Shown here piece after piece: positions 8,757 through 15,114 of a stretch of 23,637 nucleotides of DNA. The DNA is from Dyella_B sp035486915 (lineage in GTDB: Bacteria; Pseudomonadota; Gammaproteobacteria; Xanthomonadales; Rhodanobacteraceae), in NCBI RefSeq assembly GCF_035486915.1, contig NZ_DATHMR010000113.1:1-23637 (forward strand), given 5' to 3'. The notes below the pieces were generated by a model. That model had not been told where the DNA came from, made no database searches, and worked only from the letters and a program-made list of their open reading frames with translations. Both the position numbers and the translations under genes were made by a program. How positions within the stretch are numbered: position 1 is the stretch's first letter; every line of letters begins with the position of its first letter.

Positions 8757-9831
8757 GGGGCGACAGTTGACCCTGTTCCACGTGGAACACTTTCCCCGAC
8801 GAAGCCTGGAGGGACCATGGAATCTCCGTGCCCGTCACCAATACCTGGGCCGGCACCCCCAACAGGCCTTCCAGCACGGCGCCCTGATGAGCCAAATCGA
8901 GCTCGGATGCCAAGTCGTCGAGGCAAATGATCGGCCACTCACCCCGGTGCGTGGCATCCACCCTCGCCTGAGCTAGCAAGCACGCGAGGGCCACCAACTT
9001 TTCCTGGCCGCGAGACAAGTGCTCCCGCTGCGGCGCGTGCTCGAACGATAAGGACCAGTCCGCACGGTGCACTCCCGCCGTGGTGTGACCCCTACCCTGA
9101 TCGCGGCCGCGCTGTGAGGCGAGCGCTACCGCAAGATCCTCGCCCTCGGACCAGCCCGGCCTGTAGCGCAAATCAACCTGCCCAAGTTCCGGTATCAATC
9201 TCGAGGCCTCATCTCTGAGGTTTGGCAACAATGCGTCGAAGTAACCACGGCGCCAAGCATCGATAAGGGAGCCAGTGCGGCCAAGCTCCTGCTCCCACGG
9301 TCCGTAGAGTGCGTCGTCAAAAGATGTGTCGGCGCGAAGCAGACTGTTCCGTTGCTTTAGCGCGCGCTGGTAACGGCGCCACGTGGGTAGAAATTCCTGT
9401 TCCACGTGGAACACTCCCCAATCGAGGTACCGGCGCCGCTCTTCAGCCGCCCCAGCGATCAGTGCATGGGAACCTGGTTCGAAACACACCACCGCGCACT
9501 CTCGGATGAGCTGCCCGATCGGTACATCTTCCCCATTTAGGCGAGCATCCCAGCGCGAAGGACCTGTACGGCCCAAGCCAAGTCGAGCGAGATCCCCGTT
9601 ATCGTGTCTGACGGTTGAAAAAATACTCAAGCCTGGTGCACCGCGTTGCAAGAGGACGTCCCTGGCCCCGCTTCTGAAGGACCGCCCATGGGAGAGTAGA
9701 AAAGCCGCCTCCAGTACCGATGTCTTCCCCGCGCCATTGGCCCCTACGAAGATATTGAAACCACCGTCCAGATCGACGCTTGCATCGGCAATGCAACGCA
9801 GTCCCTGAAGCTGCAAACGTTCCAGCCTCAT
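8749..9831 (-). CDS. recF: DNA replication and repair protein RecF
   Basis: RecF is an SMC-like ATPase that helps load RecA at gaps through RecFOR. The 360-aa product has Walker A GANGAGKT (30-37), the ABC signature LSRGQEKLVAL and Walker B PIICLDDLASELD near the C terminus, in the expected order. ATG 9831 gives the canonical start MRLERLQLQGLR; a TTG at 9852 would lie in the terminator tail. The gene is 90 bp from dnaN and separated from it by an intrinsic terminator. Two perfect parS palindromes lie inside the frame, each encoding Phe-His-Val-Glu-Gln, one in mid-protein (GVFHVEQEF) and one near the C terminus (KVFHVEQGQ). Confidence 0.96.
   Translation of the reverse strand: MRLERLQLQGLRCIADASVDLDGGFNIFVGANGAGKTSVLEAAFLLSHGRSFRSGARDVLLQRGAPGLSIFSTVRHDNGDLARLGLGRTGPSRWDARLNGEDVPIGQLIRECAVVCFEPGSHALIAGAAEERRRYLDWGVFHVEQEFLPTWRRYQRALKQRNSLLRADTSFDDALYGPWEQELGRTGSLIDAWRRGYFDALLPNLRDEASRLIPELGQVDLRYRPGWSEGEDLAVALASQRGRDQGRGHTTAGVHRADWSLSFEHAPQREHLSRGQEKLVALACLLAQARVDATHRGEWPIICLDDLASELDLAHQGAVLEGLLGVPAQVLVTGTEIPWSLQASSGKVFHVEQGQLSPLL
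8774..8789. other. parS site 1 (ParB-binding centromere site)
   Basis: TGTTCCACGTGGAACA is a perfect 16-bp palindrome that matches the chromosomal parS consensus of the Pseudomonas group (TGTTCCACGTGGAAC core) and differs from the Bacillus consensus TGTTTCACGTGAAACA in one symmetric pair. It lies in the last codons of recF, about 2.3 kb from the putative oriC, as expected for origin-proximal parS. Confidence 0.92.
9398..9413. other. parS site 2 (ParB-binding centromere site)
   Basis: A second exact copy of TGTTCCACGTGGAACA, 624 bp from the first, inside recF and in the same codon phase. Two identical 16-mers of this sequence near oriC cannot reasonably be chance. parA and parB themselves are not in the window. 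Confidence 0.92.
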
Positions 9832-9844
9832 AGGATCACGCCCC

Positions 9845-9880
9845 AAAAACAAGAACGCCGGAGCTTGAGGCTCCGGCGTT
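9845..9880 (-). terminator. Intrinsic terminator between dnaN and recF
   Basis: A perfect 11-bp stem (arms 9854-9864 AACGCCGGAGC and 9870-9880 GCTCCGGCGTT, 5-nt loop). On the minus strand it is followed after four bases by TTTTT (9849-9845). It lies 41 nt after the dnaN stop, and the recF ATG is 14 nt past the T run. Confidence 0.8.
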
Positions 9881-9921
9881 TGGGCGTATCAGCGCGAAAA
9901 GAAATGGATGCATGCACACAA

Positions 9922-11022
9922 TCAGAGGCGCAACGGCATGATCACGTGTCGCGACTGCTCGCTATCGTCTTCCTGCACCAGACAGCTCGATTGAGCATCG
10001 CGCAAACTCAATCGTGCCTTGTCACCACGCAATGCAGCCAAGGCATCGAGCAGATAACCGACATTGAAGCCGACCGTCAGATCGGAGACGGCGGTATCGG
10101 CCTCCACTTCTTCGACCGCTTCTTCCTGTTCCGGATTGTGCGCAACGATGCGCAGCTTGCCCGGTGAGAATTCAAGCTTTACGCCGCGGTATTTTTCATT
10201 CGAAAGAATGGCTGCGCGTTGCAACGCGCCACGCAGCACTTCGCGATCGAGTGTTGCGCGCTTATCTGCACCGAGCGGAATGACTGCTTCGTAATCAGGG
10301 AAACGACCATCAATCAGTTTCGAGGTGAAAACCACTTGACCACGACGAACCCGTAGATGATTGCGCCCGAATTCAAGCTCAACGGTGCCTTCGCCCGATT
10401 CCAATAAACCGACCAATTCATTCACGCCCTTACGAGGAATGATGATCTGACGACGCGCTGAAACTTTGCTGTCCAGATGCGTTTCTTTCAGAGCAAGGCG
10501 ATGACCATCGGTGGCAACGCAACGCAGCGCGTGTTCCTGCAGATCGAGCAGCATACCGTTGAGGTAATAACGAACGTCCTGATTTGCCATCGCGAACGCA
10601 GTGCGTTCCATCAGATCACGCAGCACTTCTTCGGGAAGGCTTACGCGTTCGACGAGCTCGATTTCATCGATGGTCGGAAATTCCGTCGCGGGCAACGTCG
10701 CCAAAGTGAAACGACTGCGCCCCGCGTTCAAGGCAACGCGATCGCCGTTTTGCTTCAGCTCGATCTTCGCGCCATCAGGTAGTGCGCGAACGATGTCGAA
10801 AAGCTTGCGCGCGGGAATGGTCGTTTCCCCGTCGACGAGTTTGTCGGCATCCGTGGATGCCACCATCTCCACTTCCAGATCCGTACCAGTGAAAGAAAGT
10901 TTGCCGTCGGCGACTTTCACCAGGAGATTGGCCAATACAGGCAACGTCTGACGACGTTCGACCACTCCGACCACCTGCTGCAAGGGTTTAAGCAGCGCTT
11001 CTCGTTGGATGCTGAATTGCAT
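9922..11022 (-). CDS. dnaN: DNA polymerase III sliding clamp (beta subunit)
   Basis: DnaN dimerises into the ring that tethers polymerase III and many repair factors to DNA. The 366-aa length is that of E. coli beta. The start MQFSIQREALLKPLQQVVGVVERRQTLPVLANLL, the middle RYYLNGMLLD and the C-terminal hydrophobic-pocket tail HVIMPLRL are typical, giving three clamp subdomains of about 120 residues. It follows dnaA across the putative oriC, with AGGGAAAG about ten nt before the ATG. A possible promoter overlapping a DnaA box lies upstream. Confidence 0.98.
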   Translation of the reverse strand: MQFSIQREALLKPLQQVVGVVERRQTLPVLANLLVKVADGKLSFTGTDLEVEMVASTDADKLVDGETTIPARKLFDIVRALPDGAKIELKQNGDRVALNAGRSRFTLATLPATEFPTIDEIELVERVSLPEEVLRDLMERTAFAMANQDVRYYLNGMLLDLQEHALRCVATDGHRLALKETHLDSKVSARRQIIIPRKGVNELVGLLESGEGTVELEFGRNHLRVRRGQVVFTSKLIDGRFPDYEAVIPLGADKRATLDREVLRGALQRAAILSNEKYRGVKLEFSPGKLRIVAHNPEQEEAVEEVEADTAVSDLTVGFNVGYLLDALAALRGDKARLSLRDAQSSCLVQEDDSEQSRHVIMPLRL

Positions 11023-11268
11023 GTGTGTGCTTTCCCTATCCTGCAGTTCTGTTTTTTAAAAGAAGAGTAGTGGTGGTAGCTGGCCCGGTGGATAACTTGA
11101 TAACAACAAATTATCCACCAAAAACAAAGGGTTAAGTAAAATTCCCCTGTGCTTGGAAACTCCTGCCGCCTGTGTGTCGGCGGTGGATAACTTCGGTACC
11201 CCAAAGCATCTACATATTATCCACAGGATACCCTGCCGGTTTTCAAGCGCTTATTCAATGGAGCGCGA
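11023..11268. other. Putative chromosomal replication origin (oriC), dnaA-dnaN spacer
   Basis: This 246-bp gene-free spacer has four matches to the DnaA box TTATCCACA: 11217-11225 (+, perfect), 11111-11119 (+, TTATCCACC), and TTATCCACC on the minus strand at 11087-11095 and 11182-11190. They form two convergent pairs. AT-rich tracts lie on the dnaN side (GTTTTTTAAAAGAAGAG at 11051-11067; CAACAAATTATCC and AAAAACAAAGGGTTAAGTAAAATT at 11104-11143) and could be the unwinding element. Gene strands diverge around this region, with leftward replication genes and rightward rpmH-rnpA-yidC-mnmE. Many bacteria place oriC here. Functional proof is not available from sequence alone. Confidence 0.8.
11216..11246 (-). 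promoter_or_regulatory. Possible dnaN promoter overlapping a DnaA box
   Basis: On the minus strand TTGAAA (11246-11241) and GATAAT (11221-11216) are separated by 19 bp. The -10 overlaps the perfect DnaA box at 11217-11225, which would let DnaA control dnaN transcription. The spacing is longer than ideal. Confidence 0.35.
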
Positions 11269-12603
11269 TCAACCTGTCAACGTGCGAATGAGCTGTTCCC
11301 AGTCCTGCCGCATGCGCGTGTCGGTCTCGCATAACTTGCGGATGGTGCGGCACGCATGCAGCACCGTGGTGTGGTCGCGACCGCCAAACGCCTCGCCGAT
11401 CTCCGGGAGGCTGTGCTCGGTCAGCTCTTTCGACAGCGCCATCGCCATTTGTCGTGGGCGCGCGAGCGAACGCACGCGCCGTTTGGAAAGAAGATCCTGC
11501 AGACGTACGCCGAAATATTCGGCAACGATCTTCTGGATGTTCGGCACGGTGACGGCCTGCGCATGCGTGGCGAGCAAATCGCGCAACGTTTCTTCGGCGA
11601 ATTCCGTAGTGATCGGCTTGCCGTAGAAGTTGGCGCGCGCGGCGAGCGTGTTGAGCGCGCCCTCTAGATCGCGCACATTCGAACGAATGCGCTTAGCCAG
11701 CAACATCGCCACGTTTTCGCTTACCGACACGCCTTTCTCGTGCGCCTTGGCAAGCAAGATCGCTGCGCGCGTTTCGAAATCCGGCGGCTCGATCGCCACG
11801 GACAAACCCCACCCCAGGCGCGACTTCAAGCGCGGTTCGAGTTTGTCCACTTCTTTGGGATAGCGATCGCAAGTCAGGATGATCTGCTGCTTGGACTCAA
11901 ACAGCGCGTTGAACGTGTGGAAGAATTCTTCCTGAGTGGTGTCTTTTCCCGCAAAAAACTGGATATCGTCGATCAGCAGCGCATCCACCGAACGGAAGCG
12001 GCGCTTGAATTCGTCCATGCTTTTTGTGCGCAACGCTTCGATCATCGAACCGACGAATTGCTCGGAACGCAGGTAAAGCACTTTGCAATGCGGGTTGTGC
12101 TCGCGCATCAAGTTACCGGCGGCGTGCATCAAGTGCGTCTTGCCAAGACCGGTGCCCCCATACAACAACAACGGGTTGTAAGCGCGGCCGGGATTCTGCG
12201 CAACCTGCATGGCCGCCGCCTTGCCCAACTGGTTGGACTTGCCTTCGACGAAGGTTTCGAAGGTGTAGTGCGGATCCAGGTTGTGCGTAAAGTTCGGGGC
12301 GGCCGGTTCCGGTGTCGTCACGGCGCGCACAGGCGCAGCCGGCCGTTGGCCGTTGGTCGTTGCTGCGCTCGATCCCACTTCCAGACGAACGGACAACGCG
12401 TGGCCGGTGAGCAACGCCAGAACTGTCTCGATCTTCCCCAGGTAACGGTCGCGGACCGCTTCCAGTGTGTAGGGGTTGGGTGCGAAAAGCTGTAAGCCGT
12501 CCGCGTCGTCGCGGGCCTGCAGCGGCATCAGCCACGTGTGCAGGTCTTCGGCGCTCAACTCACCTTCAAGACGCTCCAGACAGCGCCGCCACAAGTCACT
12601 CAT
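11269..12603 (-). CDS. dnaA: Chromosomal replication initiator DnaA
   Basis: DnaA binds the 9-bp boxes at oriC, opens the duplex and recruits DnaB. The 444-aa product has domain I (about 1-78, LWRRCLERLEGELSAEDLHTWLMPL), a short variable linker (about 79-107), the AAA+ domain III with Walker A GGTGLGKTH (149-157) and Walker B ALLIDDIQFF, and domain IV with the DNA-binding signature GGRDHTTVLHACRTI near the C terminus. ATG 12603 is the family start. It is divergent from rpmH, with 180 bp between the starts that hold two DnaA-box-like sites, a hint of autoregulation. Confidence 0.98.
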   Translation of the reverse strand: MSDLWRRCLERLEGELSAEDLHTWLMPLQARDDADGLQLFAPNPYTLEAVRDRYLGKIETVLALLTGHALSVRLEVGSSAATTNGQRPAAPVRAVTTPEPAAPNFTHNLDPHYTFETFVEGKSNQLGKAAAMQVAQNPGRAYNPLLLYGGTGLGKTHLMHAAGNLMREHNPHCKVLYLRSEQFVGSMIEALRTKSMDEFKRRFRSVDALLIDDIQFFAGKDTTQEEFFHTFNALFESKQQIILTCDRYPKEVDKLEPRLKSRLGWGLSVAIEPPDFETRAAILLAKAHEKGVSVSENVAMLLAKRIRSNVRDLEGALNTLAARANFYGKPITTEFAEETLRDLLATHAQAVTVPNIQKIVAEYFGVRLQDLLSKRRVRSLARPRQMAMALSKELTEHSLPEIGEAFGGRDHTTVLHACRTIRKLCETDTRMRQDWEQLIRTLTG

Positions 12604-12678
12604 GGATACTTTTCAGCCACAGCTAAGTGCGCGTTCGCGCGGGGTGGACCGGGAAGTCTAGCAGCACCTACCGCTGAA

Positions 12679-12699
12679 CTATCCACACGGATATCCACA
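12679..12699 (+). promoter_or_regulatory. Two direct DnaA-box-like sites between dnaA and rpmH
   Basis: CTATCCACA (12679-12687) and ATATCCACA (12691-12699) each differ from TTATCCACA at one position and repeat with a 12-bp period. They lie 76-96 bp before the dnaA start and 20 bp upstream of the rpmH -35 hexamer, so they could mediate DnaA autoregulation and may touch rpmH expression. Confidence 0.6.
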
Positions 12700-12718
12700 A
12701 GCAGCCTCAAAACGCTAT

Positions 12719-12748
12719 TTGACACGAACCAGGGCCGTTCCGCATAAT
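12719..12748 (+). promoter_or_regulatory. Sigma70 promoter of the rpmH operon
   Basis: TTGACA (12719-12724, perfect -35) is followed after 18 bp by CATAAT (12743-12748, one mismatch to the -10). It lies 36 bp upstream of the rpmH ATG, which leaves a short leader containing the Shine-Dalgarno AGGAGG. Confidence 0.8.
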
Positions 12749-12783
12749 TCCAAGTCTTTTCACCCATTACTTAGGAGGAAGCC

Positions 12784-12918
12784 ATGAAGCGGACCTTCCA
12801 GCCCAGCAAGCTCAAACGCGCCCGCACCCACGGCTTTCGTGCCCGCATGGCCACAGCCGACGGCCGCAAGATTCTGAACGCACGTCGCGCCAAGGGCCGC
12901 AAGCGCCTGATCCCATAA
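12784..12918 (+). CDS. rpmH: 50S ribosomal protein L34
   Basis: L34 is a small, very basic protein of the large ribosomal subunit. The 44-aa product starts MKRTFQPSKLKRARTHGFRARM and ends RAKGRKRLIP, a full-length match to the family, with nearly a third of residues Arg or Lys. A strong Shine-Dalgarno AGGAGG (12773-12778) lies five nt before the ATG, and a near-consensus promoter lies just upstream. It is the first gene of rpmH-rnpA-yidC, with rnpA 12 nt downstream. It sits next to dnaA, as in most bacteria. Confidence 0.98.
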   Translation: MKRTFQPSKLKRARTHGFRARMATADGRKILNARRAKGRKRLIP

Positions 12919-12930
12919 GCCTTCGAGCAT

Positions 12931-13311
12931 ATGGGTCCCGCCGGCCTGCCGCGCGAGACGCGGATTCGCCGAGCCGGTGACTTCGCCGTCTTGCGACAAG
13001 CCAGCGGCCGCCTAGGCGGCCGCTGTTTTTCTGTGCGTTACCGGCAGAACGAACTCGGCCACGCCCGCCTCGGGCTGGCCGTTTCCAAACGGGTTTCCAA
13101 GCGCGCGGTCGAGCGCAACCGTATCAAACGGCTGCTGCGCGAATCCTTTCGCCGCGTCCGCACCCAACTCCCTCCTTTCGATGTGGTGGTCATGGCCCGC
13201 GAACAGGCCGCCGGGGTCCCCGGCCCGGAGCTGCTCGCCGAGCTCGATGTTCTGTGGCGCAAGCTTGTGCCGTTGAAGCGCGAGGGCGACACCTCCACAA
13301 TGGCGTGCTGA
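12931..13311 (+). CDS. rnpA: Ribonuclease P protein component
   Basis: RnpA is the protein cofactor of RNase P, which matures the 5' ends of tRNAs together with the RNA subunit (not in this window). The 126-aa basic protein has the signature RAVERNRIKRLLRESFR (about 59-75, RNR box 62-64) and the LGLAVSKRV strand before it. The start is 12 nt after the rpmH stop with only a weak ribosome site, so it probably depends on readthrough and coupling from rpmH. Codons 24-33 form a perfect GC-rich palindrome followed by five T residues, a terminator-like structure inside the gene. The usual next gene yidD is not present before yidC. Confidence 0.95.
   Translation: MGPAGLPRETRIRRAGDFAVLRQASGRLGGRCFSVRYRQNELGHARLGLAVSKRVSKRAVERNRIKRLLRESFRRVRTQLPPFDVVVMAREQAAGVPGPELLAELDVLWRKLVPLKREGDTSTMAC
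13002..13030 (+). terminator. Terminator-like hairpin inside rnpA
   Basis: Bases 13002-13025 are a perfect 24-bp palindrome: arm CAGCGGCCGC, centre CTAG, arm GCGGCCGCTG, followed at once by TTTTT (13026-13030). This is a textbook intrinsic-terminator shape on the transcribed strand, 71 nt into rnpA and about 220 nt after the rpmH ATG. It could lower rnpA-yidC transcription relative to rpmH. It is in coding sequence, and translating ribosomes would unfold it. Confidence 0.65.
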
Positions 13312-13372
13312 CCTTCCACCTTTTCATTTATGCGGGCCGCCGTCGCGGCGCCCTTCACTGGATCGCTACGCG

Positions 13373-15064
13373 ATGAATCAATTGCGCCCCATGCTGGTTA
13401 TTGCCCTGTTTTTCGTGGCCTATCTGCTTTGGCAGGCCTGGGACCAGGATTACGCACCGCATCCGGTCAGCGCGCCGGTGGCCGCGGCAGTGGGCAGCGA
13501 TAACGGCAATGCGCCGGGTGCAACCCCATCGATCGCCAACACCAGTGCAGAAGGCACGGCGACTGCCGCGCAACTCATCACCGTGACCACCGATGTGTTA
13601 CGCCTGACCATCGACACGCGTGGCGGCAGTATCGTGCGGTCGGAATTGCTCGACTATCCGGTCACACCGCGCACGAAAAAGAATCCGGACCCCGCGCCGA
13701 TTCGCTTGCTGGATGACAGTGCGAGCGATTACTTCGCTGCGCAGAGTGGCTTGGTGAGTGCCGACGGCGCTGCACCGGATCATCGCGCTGTGTTCCAGGT
13801 CGCGCAGACCAGCTACACCTTGACGGATGGCCAGGATGCGCTGAACGTCGATCTCACCTGGACCGATCCGTCGGGCATCAAGGTGGTGAAGCGCTATACC
13901 CTGCATCGCGGCAGCTATGTGATTGACCTCGATCAGCAGATCGATAACGGCAGCGGCAAGACGTGGGACGGCAATGCGTATCGCCAGATGCAGCGCGTCG
14001 ATCGCCCTGTGCCGGTGTATCACAACTTCCTGGAACGTATTTCCGACCAGTCGCGTTACGGTTTCTTCGGCGCGGTGTGGTACAGCCCCGATCAGAAATT
14101 CAACAAGCTCGCCTACGACAAATTCGAAAAAGAGCCCTTGAACCTTGGAACACCCACCGCAGGCGGCTGGGTTGGCATGATGCAGCAGTATTTCCTCGGC
14201 GTGTGGATTCCGCCGGCGAAGGAAGCCGATACGTTCTCCAGTGCCATCGTCAACAACAACGGCGCCGCGCCGCATTTCGTCATTCGTACGGTAGGCCCGC
14301 AAATTAGTGTGGCCGCGGGTCAGCAGGCGACCAGCGCAGCTCAGCTCTATCTAGGCCCCAAGCTGCCCGATCAGCTGCAAACCATTGCACCGGGCCTCGA
14401 ACTGACCATCGATTACGGCATGCTCAAAATCTTCGCCGAACCGTTGCATTGGGTGTTGGCGCAGCTCGACAAGATCACGCACAACTGGGGCGTGTCGATC
14501 ATTCTGCTCGTGCTGCTGATCAACCTCGTCACGTTTAAATTCACTAACGCGCAGTTCGAATCGGCTGCGAAGATGCGCAAGCTCAAACCGCGCATGGACG
14601 CACTGAAAGAACGCTACGGTGACGATCGCCAGAAGATGCAGCAGGCGATGATGGATCTCTACAAGAAGGAAAAGGTGAACCCCGCCGCAGGCTGCCTGCC
14701 GCTGCTGATCACCATTCCGATCTTCTACGGTCTGTATTACGTGCTGCGCGATAGCGTGGAGTTGCGTCAGGCGCCGTTCTTCGGCTGGATCCACGATCTC
14801 TCCGCCGCCGATCCGTACTTCGTGCTACCGGTGCTCTACACCATCGTGATGCTGGCGCAGCAGTGGCTGATGCCGCCGGCGGCCGGCATGGATCCGACGC
14901 AGCAGAAGATGATGAAGTTCATGCCGCTGATGTTCGCGGTGATCTTCCTGTTCTTCCCGTCCGGCCTGGTGCTCTACTACGTAGTGAACGGTCTGTGCCG
15001 TCTGCTGCAGCAGTGGTGGATGATGCGCCGGCACGACTCGGCACCGGCCAAGGCGGCCGCCTGA
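13373..15064 (+). CDS. yidC: Membrane protein insertase YidC
   Basis: YidC inserts and folds inner-membrane proteins, alone or with SecYEG. The 563-aa product has an N-terminal helix (about 6-24), a large periplasmic P1 domain (about 60-345) and the conserved five-helix core (about 365-550). That core includes the cytoplasmic hairpin KMRKLKPRMDALKERYGDDRQKMQQAMMDLYKKEKVNPAAGCLP and the motifs SVELRQAPFFGWIHDLSAADPYF and FFPSGLVLYYVVN. At the position of the groove arginine of E. coli YidC (Arg366, ITFIVRGIMYPLT) this protein has Asn384 (LLVLLINLVTFKFT), with Lys389 five residues on. It starts 61 bp after rnpA with a poor ribosome site. Confidence 0.96.
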   Translation: MNQLRPMLVIALFFVAYLLWQAWDQDYAPHPVSAPVAAAVGSDNGNAPGATPSIANTSAEGTATAAQLITVTTDVLRLTIDTRGGSIVRSELLDYPVTPRTKKNPDPAPIRLLDDSASDYFAAQSGLVSADGAAPDHRAVFQVAQTSYTLTDGQDALNVDLTWTDPSGIKVVKRYTLHRGSYVIDLDQQIDNGSGKTWDGNAYRQMQRVDRPVPVYHNFLERISDQSRYGFFGAVWYSPDQKFNKLAYDKFEKEPLNLGTPTAGGWVGMMQQYFLGVWIPPAKEADTFSSAIVNNNGAAPHFVIRTVGPQISVAAGQQATSAAQLYLGPKLPDQLQTIAPGLELTIDYGMLKIFAEPLHWVLAQLDKITHNWGVSIILLVLLINLVTFKFTNAQFESAAKMRKLKPRMDALKERYGDDRQKMQQAMMDLYKKEKVNPAAGCLPLLITIPIFYGLYYVLRDSVELRQAPFFGWIHDLSAADPYFVLPVLYTIVMLAQQWLMPPAAGMDPTQQKMMKFMPLMFAVIFLFFPSGLVLYYVVNGLCRLLQQWWMMRRHDSAPAKAAA

Positions 15065-15074
15065 TCTTCGCGCG

Positions 15075-15091
15075 GGCGGCTATGTGCCGCC
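15075..15091 (+). other. Small hairpin between yidC and mnmE
   Basis: GGCGGC (15075-15080) and GCCGCC (15086-15091) pair around TATGT, and outer GCGG/CCGC bases can extend the stem with a bulge. No T run follows, so a terminator is unlikely; mnmE starts 24 bp downstream. Confidence 0.3.
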
Positions 15092-15114
15092 TGCCGCGGT
15101 TATGCTGATACGCG

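Noticed and set aside
13312..13372. Searched for yidD between rnpA and yidC, where many bacteria have it
   Set aside because: Only 61 bp are available and no CDS can fit; yidD is absent here or elsewhere in the genome.
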